In this document: positions 51,313 to 61,895 of the stretch, piece after piece
Layout of the letters: each line of letters opens with the position of its first letter
Position numbering within the stretch: position 1 is the stretch's first letter
Assembly (NCBI GenBank): GCA_015832175.1
Contig: WJXW01000015.1
Coordinates: forward strand, 1,116,001-1,180,000
Direction of reading: 5' to 3'
Length of the DNA: 64,000 bases
Source: Paraphaeosphaeria minitans
Lineage: Eukaryota > Ascomycota > Dothideomycetes > Pleosporales > Didymosphaeriaceae
Program-made: the position numbers and the translations under genes
Notes under the pieces: model-generated
Told to the model about the DNA's origin: nothing
Database searches by the model: none
What the model saw: only the letters and a program-made list of their open reading frames with translations

Positions 51313-52257
51313 TCAGCAGCAACTTAGCTTGAGCAAAGGAGCCCACGCGAGCGTAACTTTGCTCTTGACCCATGAAAGTACGTCCGTTCCCTGCCAGCTT
51401 CGATTTGGGTAGTTATGGGAATGATGCATAGTCAGCAAACCGGAAGCGCCAATAGCACTAGTCATAGTAACAAGACACCAGGATTTTGAGTTGAATGGGC
51501 CCACCATAATCGATCGATGAGCAGCATAGCGATCGAGCGGGTGAAAATATCTCTTCAAGAAGTTACGGATGCTGGAGCGGAGGGCGCTTGCTTTTCCACT
51601 AATTAGCTCGCACGCCCTAGCCGAATAGGCGCCGGACAGGACCGGCGCCAACGGAGAACCAGTTCGCGCCATCCTGCCAGTGGTGACCAGGACTTGACTC
51701 AGCATAGCCGCGATGGTGTAGCAGCGCGTCTGCGATAAGCCGCCGGTAATAGGCTTGGGGCTTGCGGGCGCCCTTCTCGAAGCATCAAAATCATTCTCCT
51801 TGTCACCGCCTGTAGCAGTACAGGGAGTTCTTGCACGGCTTGTAACCCATAATCTCCAAGCACCCAGCACCGCGTGATCGCGTCCTTCTCCTGTAAGAAA
51901 GGACCCTATGCACGGCATGCAATTATGGGTGCGTGAAGCCGTGTTGGATCTTTGCGGATTAAGCATGGCAGCGACAAACGTTGACGGTAGCCAGTAGAGG
52001 CACTCTCTAGGCTTCGACGTCAAAAGTTCGGTTACGACAGCGATCCGTCGCCCCAAGGTGGGCCGCGGCATAGCCTGTCGCTTAGTCGTCAGAAGTAACA
52101 CTCTCGAGCTTCGGTCAGGCCTCTGGACTCTCGGGTAGGAGGCATCCCCTGCATTGAGCGATGTGGCTCGAGTGCTGCCCCAAGTCCGTTTCTGCTCCGC
52201 GGCACTCTGACCGCGGCATCTAGTGCGATGTGGCACAGTCCTGCAGCGCGTAAGCAT
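51313..52257 (-). CDS. Long open frame of unknown origin (314 aa)
   Basis: ATG at 52257, stop at 51313, uninterrupted. The composition is Arg/Ser/Thr-rich (TRCRTVPHRTRCRGQSAAEQ) with no recognisable domain. Some stretches look protein-like (RRIAVVTELLTSKPRECLYW, SSIRNFLKRYFHPLDRY). Its 5' end lies next to the diverged dispersed repeat. It may be an orphan gene, part of an old repeat, or chance; 945 nt without a stop is long for chance at this base composition. Confidence 0.3.
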   Translation of the reverse strand: MLTRCRTVPHRTRCRGQSAAEQKRTWGSTRATSLNAGDASYPRVQRPDRSSRVLLLTTKRQAMPRPTLGRRIAVVTELLTSKPRECLYWLPSTFVAAMLNPQRSNTASRTHNCMPCIGSFLTGEGRDHAVLGAWRLWVTSRARTPCTATGGDKENDFDASRRAPASPKPITGGLSQTRCYTIAAMLSQVLVTTGRMARTGSPLAPVLSGAYSARACELISGKASALRSSIRNFLKRYFHPLDRYAAHRSIMVGPFNSKSWCLVTMTSAIGASGLLTMHHSHNYPNRSWQGTDVLSWVKSKVTLAWAPLLKLSCC

Positions 52258-52400
52258 CTTAATTTCACTTCAGTCATCATTTTGATGCCCACTGCCCGTG
52301 CGCATCAGACGGATCGCCGTCGATCGGCTGCGAAACACTGTGACGCGCGCCGTCGCATCATTCTCATGGGTATTGACTGCCAAGCCATCTGAGCACCTGC
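52210..52400 (+). repeat. Diverged dispersed repeat, copy B
   Basis: Collinear with about 7,150-7,350; see copy A for the shared blocks. Confidence 0.5.
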
Positions 52401-54579
52401 TTCGTCGTAAGCGTCTCCATCTGCACTGTTAGTATGGCTTGGTGCGTCGGAGTTTGCTCATGCTCAGCACCACCATCAGCGCCTCGGCAACGTTAGTCAG
52501 CCGCAGAAGGGTTACAATCAGGACGTCAGGCAGTTCGCTTGCTAGTGATCGATATGCATGAGCGCTATAGTATAGCAATGATGCTGAGCGAGGCCGGGAT
52601 GAGCGGGAACAGAAGGACCTGAATGCCAGACCGGAAGTATCACTACCTCAACCTTTACGCTGCTTATACCCTTACGCTTCTTACACCGCTTTGCTATTAC
52701 GGATCAGCCTACGCGGACGACGTCCCGCACAATCTGTTGTCCTCTTTTTCGTGAGCATAAGCGTAGCGATGAAGTCAGCGGTACTGGATGTAGGCAATAT
52801 CTAATGACAGTTTGATGTGGGGTATCGAGGCACGCGTTTGCAGAGAGCTCGGTGCGCTTTAGTTTGGCAGGAAGCTTTCCGAGTGCTCACCATCACGAGT
52901 CCGTGACTTCCTACATAGAACTGCTATGACGTTGTGGAGCTGAGATACGCAGTCTTTGCCTCCAGCGATGATCCTGACGGGTGCAGCACCTATTGATTTC
53001 TTCAATGTAAGCTTCTGTTACGTGTACTCATCATTCCGACTCAGAAAAACAAAGTTTCGTCTTACACGCTACTGCGAATACTAGACTTCAAAACGTGAGC
53101 ATATTGGATGTGAGCGTGTTGGTCAGCTTTTTACGTCCATTTCTACAGGTTTTTGGCTCGCGACCGACTTGCTTTGAAACCTCCACGATATCCTGCCCCC
53201 AATTATAGCATCATGGCAAGGAATCAAAAATATGAAATATCGGGTAAGTCATAGAACAGGCTGCTGCCGCCGCGATTTACAATATTGTCAGCATTCAAGC
53301 CTGGACCGATGGCAGAACTGCGGCCCTCTAGACCCTCGTGCGCCCGAGATAAGGGTAGTAACTCTGCGATTTGCACCTTGAGAGACGACAGGAAGGTAGC
53401 GATATTGAAGATTGTGAGAAAAAGACAGAGGAGACAAGCATTGTCTTCCTCAAGCCGTAGACGCGGTCAATTCGGACTGTGGGATGCAAGAGATATGCCC
53501 GAGGCGCGAAGGTACGAAAAATGCTTTCAAGATTTACTAGTGAGGTTAAACACTGCGTTCACTGCAGGACCTGCAGGGGCGGGACTTGCAGTTGGGGGCT
53601 AAGGAACCTTCTCGCTTCGCAGAAGAGAAGGTACAAAGAAATGCGGCGGCATTGCGTTTTGGTTGCCCGACAACCCGACCCCTGAAACAAACTCACTGTA
53701 CATGTGGCGTTAAGAAGGCGTACGTTCACGTTTCGGTGGACGTGAGCAATGTCAGAACTTCTCCCGACGAGTTATCGGCTTTTGCTAGAAGACGGAATAC
53801 AATGTGGGAGCGATGCACGCTAAGATTGACCTTGAATGTACATCAAAGATCCCATGCTTGCGACTGGATGATGGAAGGTTGACAAAGGTCGCATGCAAGC
53901 TGGCAATTTCAGGTCATTTACAGTTTCATTGATGAAAAAGAATACAACGTGTTGGTTTAGATACCTATCGTGTAAATGTCTGCAGGAATTCTTCTGTACG
54001 TTACGTTGGCGTATAACTGCTACGCTTACTAAGCTTAATGTTGGACGTGAACTACTAAGAACAAGAAACGATAACCTCAGTAGTATCAGGTGGAGCATAA
54101 CCGCGCCATGGCGATAGCCACACGGCTGATCAGATTTTCACGAAGTTTCTGCTGCTCCAGAGTTGGCATCACCATGACTCTTTGCGTCATCACGTACGTA
54201 AGCGTTGGCCAAATGAATTTCGAGACCAACCTAACATTACTTTATATTCAGGAGAGTATATACTGCAGCCACTTAACCGTGAACCATTCAGAGACCTTGT
54301 CGCCTATACAGAACATGCTCTCGGACATTGCTTGTACACAGACTCCTAGGTACACCTGATTTGTGAAGGCAGCAATGTCCAACGCTGGAAACCTCCCAGA
54401 GATTCGAGAAGTCTTAGACTTCGACATCATGATGGCCAGCATGAGAAGCTTGCTCAGTGAAACTATGAAACTAACCGAGGAGGTATAGTAAATGCGGATA
54501 ATATGGACGACAAGGTCGAATTGGTAGATTAGCGTTAAGGAATTCAAGGGATGAAGTGAGGTGAAGTACGAGAGCGAGC
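52401..54579. other. No supportable gene
   Basis: Short frames only. From 53,890 to 54,360 the sequence is AT-richer than average for the window. No motifs. Confidence 0.35.
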
Positions 54580-54714
54580 TAACGTCCGGCATTGCGTAGC
54601 GAATAGCACGGTGTGCCGAAACCGACCAATCAGCTCGTGCGAATGCGTGATTATAGTAATCTGATTGGTCGGTCTCGGCACACAGTGCGATTCGTTACGC
54701 AGTGACTGACGTTA
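54580..54714. mobile_element. 135-bp MITE (long hairpin, TA-flanked)
   Basis: The two halves are imperfect reverse complements for about 54 nt each: TAACGTC at both ends, then GCGTA(G/A)CGAAT, GTGTGCCGA(A/G)ACCGACC and AATCAG. About 27 nt of loop lies between. A TA dinucleotide bounds each end (54580-54581 and 54713-54714). The structure fits a non-autonomous Tc1/mariner-type MITE. It is not related in sequence to the ends of the Tc1-like element at 31,007. Confidence 0.75.
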
Positions 54715-55659
54715 CTTGCGTCTTGTGCTACCCGATTTACCTAGTCCACCCAGAATAAATACTTTACCCACTTCCAGCCATGGCCCCTGATGCCTTAATT
54801 TCATCGTTCCACCGCCAAATCTTCGATACGAAAGATATTGTCACTGTAATCAGAACAATCGAGGGTGCGGCGGGCGGGTTGATGTATGTATGTACATAAT
54901 GAAAGCGTCGCCCTACGTTATGACATGGGGTCTGCTCGATCACTCAATCCAATGGATAGTATCAAATTGAAAAGGCTTTGGGGGAGGTAGCTCTTGAATG
55001 CCAACGTGCCTTAGTATGCCGTTGCGTGTGGCCAGCAGGATCGAACAGAGTAAAGTAGTAGGGCTGCTGCCCTCAAATGACCACTCCTGTACTCAAAGAC
55101 CTTTGGAAAGCTTTCTAGTCAGAGCATAGTTATGTCCCTGCCCGCCTCTGAAACTGAAGCACCCCCCATATCGAACCTATGATGATGGCGAAAACGGAAA
55201 GGTCTGCTTGCTCTAATTTGTTGGCGTGATGCAGTTAACGCCAAGCAAGGGCAAGACTTCCACGTGCCTAGCTGCGCTCGTACTATTCTAAAACTCCCCC
55301 ATCGTTGTGAGTTTCACCCTACTTCTTTCATATGTTACGACCAGGTGCTAACTATTAGAAAGTGATGATTGAACAGAATTTCGAGCCTGCGGCGTATTCT
55401 ATCGCTGCTTCCGGGTGAACGAAGAGTATACAATATGTTTTACAGCGATTCGATGTTGGACACGTGGCTCTAGCGATTTGATATCATCTGCAGTATGCGT
55501 TGCGTCCATGTGGGGAAGTGGTCGCGAATCGAAAGTGGGGTGTTTTGGTGTTGACCACACATTAAGCGCACGGACACGTCGCGGGTCTTAGTCACCTAGC
55601 GCCTTGGCTACCGAAGATCCATTTTTCGCGCTAATTTGCCAGCCCGCGCCACCAGAACC
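54715..55659. other. No supportable gene
   Basis: No frames of note. ATGTATGTATGTACATAATG at about 54,882-54,901 is a short microsatellite-like stretch. Confidence 0.35.
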
Positions 55660-57544
55660 ATGAACTGTAAACTCTCCAAGGGCTTTGCACCTCTGACTAT
55701 CCACTCCAGCACCCAACAAGCGGAACCAGCTGCTATGTCGACAGCAAAAGCTTACTCCCACATGGCGGAGCTCGGTTCCATCGAAGCACGAGTCATCTCG
55801 TTCCGAGACCACCTCCGCTCACTCGACGAAACCCTGGAGCATGCGAACAGAAACGCGAAGCGCTTTTATATCGACAAGGAAGGATGTACATGATGTGCGC
55901 GGCCATGGAAGAAGTTATGGTTGCGGAAAGCGTTCAATATAGGAACCGGAAGGGACGTTGGTCGGATTATACCAATGAAGTAGAAGCAAACAGTGGAATC
56001 GTTTCACGGCAATGGTCGATGCCGGTGCAGAATTGAAAAGGGAGTGCAGGGGTCTCTCACGAAAGTGGTCACATTCTCGGGCCGTCAAATGGTTCAAGAT
56101 CATGCGTGGGCTTCAATGGGTGAGAAGTATTGCAAACTACTCGGTACTGCTGCGGCTCGCAACTTGGAGTGGACCGAAGCTGCAATCAAATTAAACCAGT
56201 CAAACCTAGTAAGGTTGTTGAACAGACCGCAGATTCAAGCGTCCGCCAACCCTGTGCAGCAAAAGGATCTGGAGGTTCTGCGCACGCGGCGAACTACGGA
56301 CACATTCGTGGTGAAAGGTCGCAAGGAAAACTCACTCGCATACGCAGCTCTTTCGGCCTCGGATTTGCCACGTGGGTACATTTTCGACCGATACGGATTG
56401 ATAGCTCACGAAAACTTCGCTCTTCCGCTGCAGTCAAACGTACAAGCCGGAAGGACAAGCTCCGCGGACAAGGGCGAATCTCTCGAATGTGGAAAATCAC
56501 CAACTGTACCGACTGAAGATGCAATCCCCGTCGCCACCTCTGAGGATCGTCACACTACCATGATCCCATCGGGGCTATCCAGCGGCCGAACGCACCACCA
56601 GGGTACCTGCTCCACACCATTGACTACACCGCCGCATGCCCCGATTGATCTTTCTGACTGGGATCGAGGTGACTGTAGGCTGGTGGGGTCACAGGCTACC
56701 TTTCCGAAAAGTACTACTACATCCGACCAGACCACAACCAGAATAGCGTTGCGAGCGTCGTGGCGACTTCACGCGAGACTCAACCCGGCATCTGCACGCC
56801 CGAAGGGAGCCGTTTTGTCGAGGGAACGGAAGGCGCCTCGTTGTGGGCAGAAGAGAAATTCAGCTTCGAATCAGGAAGGCAACCCCATCTGCGACTGTTC
56901 CACGATAGCGTCACCTCAGCTGATATCCACCATAGAACGGAAGGAAACATGTACTCCCCAGGATGCTGACATACGTCTCACAGACGGGCTACGATGCGAT
57001 GCGCTCTCCCCAGATCATCTCAATATGTACTCGTCGTAGGTGACAGGCGTCTTACGTTCACAGCTACGCTGTGACAGCGCGGACTTGTCTGCCCTTAAGC
57101 AACCGACTTTGGGTACGCGCGATTATCCATCTTCATCGACACTCTCAAAGCGGCGTTGCTTGGCTCCTCCAACAAATTCCGCTCAGTCAAGCCTAGTCGT
57201 CATGAACACGAGCCACCCAGATGACTCCCCGGAGATCATTTTTGAAGTCCATTACGGAAGGTTTGGGCGATGACCGGCCACTGCATCGGATCGCAAATGA
57301 TGCTCTCTTTCTTGAGAGCGTGATGGCTCAGCTACGGCAGAAAATGCCACAGAAGCAGTTTTGCGAGACGTGGGGGGGCCTGAACATTCGGGGCATGCAT
57401 GCTCTGCTAAGTCGAGCGAGACAGCCTGTGGTCACAGGAGCCGAAAGTGGAAAGGAGATCTACTTCCTGACTGGTAAAGAAGCAGAGATGCGGCTCGAAT
57501 CTCGACAAGTTTTGAATGGACCAATCATCACAGCAGCATTTTAG
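55660..57544 (+). pseudogene. Unknown gene region, split over several frames
   Basis: An ATG at 55660 (MNCKLSKGFAPLTIHSS) opens a helical N-terminus (MAELGSIEARVISFRDHLRS) that shifts frame near 55,880 into MEEVMVAESVQYRNRKGRWS. It shifts again into DAGAELKRECRGLSRKWSHS, then into a long open frame to a TAG at 57,037-57,039 (LVRLLNRPQIQASANPVQQK; later Ser/Thr-rich). Beyond 57,220 another frame (LHRIANDALFLESVMAQLRQ, SGKEIYFLTGKEAEMRL) ends at 57,544. Some shifts could be introns, but I found no consistent set of splice sites. Either a decayed gene or two adjacent ones. Family unknown. Confidence 0.35.
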
Positions 57545-57580
57545 ATGGGGTCCTGTGGCGAGTTGAGCGTGCTGCCAAGA

Positions 57581-57892
57581 CTAGAGTCGTGACTCAGATG
57601 CATTCTGTGCTGTCTTGCGCGTGATAGGGGTGCTGCTGTTAGACACGGCACTGCTTGTAGTAACATTGCTGCTCTGGTTAGAACCCTCTATGTGCTCCTC
57701 GCTGCGAATGCTTTCTTCTTGGGTGCTACAAAGCCTGCATTTTCCGTCAAGATCGGTGACGACGGTTTCGCCAGGCCCTTTTGCAGGTTGGCCAGACGGT
57801 CCTCGTAGGATTCGGTTACGTATTCGATATAGTTGCCGCGATATCGCTTGTGTTGTCGGATGGCTTCTAGTCGAGGGGGCAGAGGATGCCAT
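57581..57892 (-). CDS. Small hypothetical protein (103 aa)
   Basis: ATG at 57892, stop at 57581. The product is polar with a basic N-terminal third (AISRQLYRIRNRILRGPSG), two Cys in GKCRLCSTQEESI and a Ser/Thr-rich tail. It has no signal peptide or helix of note. It overlaps a plus-strand frame of similar length, so coding is uncertain. No family recognised. Confidence 0.33.
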   Translation of the reverse strand: MASSAPSTRSHPTTQAISRQLYRIRNRILRGPSGQPAKGPGETVVTDLDGKCRLCSTQEESIRSEEHIEGSNQSSNVTTSSAVSNSSTPITRKTAQNASESRL

Positions 57893-58847
57893 GCTTAGCG
57901 ACGGCTACAGACTTCGAGGAGACGGAGCGTTTCAAGTAGGGAACGACCAACAGCGAGGTTGTTGAGCGTTATCTAGACATCTGAGCTTCTTGTTGGGAAG
58001 CGGTGAATTTCATGCCTCGTCTAAGAGAACATGCCTCCCAGACAATGACCATTCTCCTCGATCAAAACCCCATGGTCGCGACATCTCGTGACTGGCATCG
58101 CTAAGCAGCGCAATGACGACGTGCCCCAAACCGCCATAGTGCCGAAAGTCATTGTGCCAGTGCCACAGAGATTGCTTCGGATCGATCAAAACAAAGTTCA
58201 CATCGCGGTCGCAGTCCCTGAACTCCTCCAAACAGTTATGAAAGGCAAGTACTTCGGTCGGACAGACGAAAGAGGTCGCCCGGGTATGAAAAGTAGAATC
58301 AGCTAATTATGCTTTCTTGTGCTTTCTTGTTGTTGATATACGTGCTAAGACAGGTCGGTAAGCAGAGCGTTGCAGGGAGTTAGACGATATACCCCCCATG
58401 ACGCCTTTGTTGACGGCGTCGCAACGAAAATTTGGCGCTTTGTTCTCGACTCGAACGCTGCCTAGCGTTCGCATGGTTTTGTTCCCGTCTCAAATTGCAA
58501 TCGAGACAAATGTAGCTGCTCGACCTGGATTGTCTGCCGGATGAGAGGTCTGGCATACGCGTGTAGCGAGTGGCTCTACTCACTGTTCTCGCAGTCGTTC
58601 TTATGAGTGTAGGTTGCGCGAAGTTGCGATGCCACATTGTCTCGCGGGCATTTCATCATCGCAACAGTCGTAGCGTTTCGCGGCAGTCGGTGGATTCGTT
58701 CTTACAAATAGGACAGCTCTAGTGCCGCTACCAGCATTTCGGCATTGCGGAAGCGAAATTTGAAGCGCGGCTTTCTGCGAGAGATAACATAGACAGCATG
58801 TAAGGAAGGCGAACTCTAGTTAGTTCGTTTTCCACATTGGCGTTGCC
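57893..58847. other. No firm gene; two weak minus-strand frames
   Basis: The frame at 58637-58380 starts MWHRNFAQPTLIRTTARTVS and later reads SSYICLDCNLRR, which resembles the N-terminus of imported mitochondrial proteins, but nothing follows it. The frame at 58231-58010 (NFVLIDPKQSLWHWHNDFRH) lacks an ATG. Both could be remnants. Confidence 0.3.
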
Positions 58848-59095
58848 TCAATCTGCGTATCAGCGAGAGTGCAATCGCTGAGCACAGACTCATCAAAGTC
58901 TTTGTCAATGTAGGCGTCTTGGCTCAACAGCGATACTCTGGTTCGGTAACTTCTCCCTGTGGACGTACGGAGACAATAGCTGCATGGTCCAAGATCTGTC
59001 GTCTTGAAGCAATCCCGGCGGGCTCTCTTGACCCTTCTGCCATGTTTGACCCGACAATCAACAGATCGTTAATGTCCACCGCGATGTGAAGGCTC
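58848..59095 (-). pseudogene. Possible Ty1/copia reverse-transcriptase scrap
   Basis: On the minus strand, HIAVDINDLLIVGSN is followed farther on by LLSQDAYIDK, then CTLADTQIEATPM. This order recalls the copia polymerase: (Y/V)VDDLLIVG, then LSQ..YI..(I/V)L, then a TPM box. The intervening sequence does not fit well and there is no integrase, gag or LTR nearby, so only a scrap of an old element, or chance, is implied. Confidence 0.3.
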
Positions 59096-59097
59096 AC

Positions 59098-59653
59098 TCA
59101 CACCAGGATGCCCGACCTTGTAGGAGATGATTTCTCCTGGGATTCTAGTTTGAGCTCAAACTCCCACCCCTCTTGGAATCCATCGGACTTTGAACCGCTC
59201 AATTCGTACTCATGACCTATTCTATTCGGAGGAAGTGGCTTCTTGAAGCGTTGCCTCATCCCACTGGTGCCAACCCGCATCGGTCTTGGTATGAATAATG
59301 GTCCTTGGTTGAGCGGGCGCCGCTTCTTGTGCGGCCTTCCATGGTACTGTGGAATTACGTTTGCACCAGGTACATTGGTCAAAAATCCTTTTTCGCCGTC
59401 GTCGAATGAAACTGGTGTGGCCTGCGCGCATCGAAGCCTGAGTCGATGATGGTGTTCCAGGGAGTTTCGTGGTGCCGCATGCATTAGAGTCAAGGGTTGA
59501 CAGTCTGAATATCGTTGCCGTTCCCCTAATTGTGATTGCGTTGCAGGTCGATCCGGTGAAAGTCGCCATGGGAAAAGACTCATCTCCTTGTAGAGTCATC
59601 GACCGGAAAGCGGCATCGTTTCTGAGAGGCGATACGCAGATCTTCTTCGGCAT
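59098..59653 (-). pseudogene. Hypothetical gene split over two frames
   Basis: An ATG at 59653 opens MPKKICVSPLRNDAAFRSM and continues for about 80 protein-like residues. Near 59,410 the protein-like reading passes to another frame (SFDDGEKGFLTNVPGANVIP, RIGHEYELSGSKSDGFQEGW) that ends at 59,098. No intron fits the switch, so a small indel is likely. The polar, Pro-rich sequence matches no family I know. Confidence 0.35.
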
Positions 59654-59851
59654 CTAGCCGTCCGTAATCGTCACTCGTGAAGAAAGAGACTTCTTCCCGC
59701 TCCTGCAACAGTCAGGCGGCTCACTGACGATGCATACGCCTGGTTATTTGTTGCTGGAGTTTTGTTTTCGTTGTTCTTCATTTACCATCGTTCCTCTTTG
59801 TCCACCTGTTCCACGTCAGTGAGCACGGTGGCGCTCGAGAACTCGTGTAGC

Positions 59852-60330
59852 TCACCCACAAGAGCCTTTCCTATGGGGAAAGCTTGACCACATTTCTTGT
59901 TGTGACGTCCTTACTAATCGTCTGACCGCTGAGGCTATGCACAATATCCATAGCGGTTGGAAGCATGCCAAAGTTGCCCTTCTATCTCCCCCGACGATCT
60001 TGTCTTTTTGCCAAGGCAAGTCACGAATCTTTTCACCTGTCACTCTTAGCTCCTCTCGACTTCTTGAAGCCTTGCTTGCTAACAGCTGTCCGGTGCTTCT
60101 CATTTTGGCATGTCTTTTTCAGTCTAGCAAGACATCCACCGGATCGTTGATGTCTGTGCTGCCATTTAGACCTTCGACTATCTCTTATCGCGTTAGCACC
60201 TCCGTCCAGTGTCTGAATTTGCGGTTCTCCGCTCGTAGCTTCTCCATCTCGTTACGCCTTGTGGCATGTACAGTATATCTCTACCTTCCTGCCCTAATAA
60301 TCCTCCATATTCTTGCCGCACATGCTTCGA
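59852..60330 (-). pseudogene. Coiled-coil gene remnant with stops
   Basis: On the minus strand, NEMEKLRAENRKFRHWTEVL is followed by a TAA, then EIVEGLNGSTDIND, a TGA, then an 83-codon frame (SRSREELRVTGEKIRDLPWQ) ending at 59,852. All three pieces are in one frame. It reads as one helical protein with two stops. Confidence 0.35.
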
Positions 60331-61630
60331 ATACTTTGGAGAGCTTCCACCTCGGCTGTCATGGCGTTCGCGCTTGAATTTTTCGCTGTTCGGTGGGGAT
60401 TCGGCTATGTATTGGTGATTGAGTCATGTGAGGATAGCGTGCTCGTGCCGAGTGCTGACGGTCGGTAGGTGCTGCGATGAGGGTAGTTTTGGAGCTCACA
60501 TTGTTTTTCTAAGCCCCAGGGTCATCCGCAACGATGCATGTGTTGCGCTGGGTGTCCGTTCCACAATCACGACAAGCTGAGGGACGTGCGACTAGCCGAC
60601 CCTGACTAACCTTCTAGCCGCCGAGGTGCTTCTTACCCAATTATTGCACACTAGTGTTCTCAAAGCCGCAAGGCCCCGTTGCGAAGAAGCTGTTTTTGCG
60701 CATGGGCTAAAGTGACGGGCACAGTTTCATCAGGTTCGTCTTTCCCCTTCGGGTGCTAGTACGCTTGCCATCCCCTGGGACGCTTCACAACATGGCTTTG
60801 TTGAGAGCAGTTGGCTCATCAATATGCGACCAGCTCACTATCCTCTTCTATCGTCCGTACAAGCATCGCACTCGTATCTGATTGGAAGACTTGGGTACGT
60901 CAGCGTGACCGTAAGCAAGACTGAGTACTTACGCTAATGAGGCGCATGGTCCATCGCTGATTATCGATGAAGGTCTAAGCTTCGCAGTTTTGTCGAGAGG
61001 GTGACATCTCATATCATGCGAGAAGTCGAAGACACCTGACCGCGTATGGGGAAATCGGGAGGAGGTTCCACAAGCGCAAATGTACCTACGGAATCATCAG
61101 TACGAGATCAAGAAGTTACTTGAGCTATGTGAGTCCTAGTCCGGTTTGCGTCGAACATACGGACGTACCAAACTCGCGCTCTGCCAAGAGTAGCCTCTCC
61201 TTTGCTGATGAGGGAGGCACCAATTCCAAGCTTCTGCCGATCGCCCTCATTTGGAGAAAAAACGGGCGGTGGTGATGGTGACCGGGGCGTGTATTTTGGA
61301 CGGCGACTAGAAAAGCGGCTGGGGGTAAGAATGGTTGGGCTGTGTTCCAGAACACCAGCCAACCCAACGCCGCTGTCACCGCGTTAGCAAATCAGTCCTA
61401 TATGATTGGGATCGTTGAGGCCGACCGACGGGTGCATTGCATGCGCCATACATTCAGGTCGGTGATGATTGCACTCGTGTTCATGACCATGACGATATGA
61501 TCGATCCACAAGCGCAGTCACCGAGAGACTTCTTGAATGAAGGTGATCTGTGGCAATGTTAGCCGAGGCCCAGCTAGGAAGACTCAGAGAAATACGGGTC
61601 TAGTTGACTTTGAAGGCACCAAGAAGGACT
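60331..61630. other. No supportable gene
   Basis: Short frames only; no repeats or motifs noted. Confidence 0.35.
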
Positions 61631-61895
61631 AGGAGTGAGTCAGCGCAAGCACTGGAAAGTCCACGTAATTAGAGCCTTACCATTTGAGACGCGTGCAGGT
61701 TCCGCAGACGCTATAAAACCCTCTCTCATGATCGGTCAAATAGTATAGCTCGTGGTTATGATTGACCACCATGTCAACGACGAGGGCAGGTATTGCTCTA
61801 CGGCAAGTAGCCGCAGCAAGCGTGGCCGTGAAGTCCGGTACTTGCCGTTGTTGGGGTTCACAAAGGTCACGCGACGGCTGCCGATTGATGTTCAT
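61631..61895 (-). CDS. Small hypothetical gene with one intron, tentative
   Basis: ATG at 61895 opens MNINRQPSRDLCEPQQRQVP and continues DMVVNHNHELYYLTDHERGF and SVCGTCTRLK to a GTAAGG donor. A GCTGAC branch site and CTCCTAG acceptor about 50 nt on would join a short terminal exon that extends slightly beyond the left edge given. The splice signals are good, but I know no family and the protein is short (about 90 aa). Confidence 0.3.
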
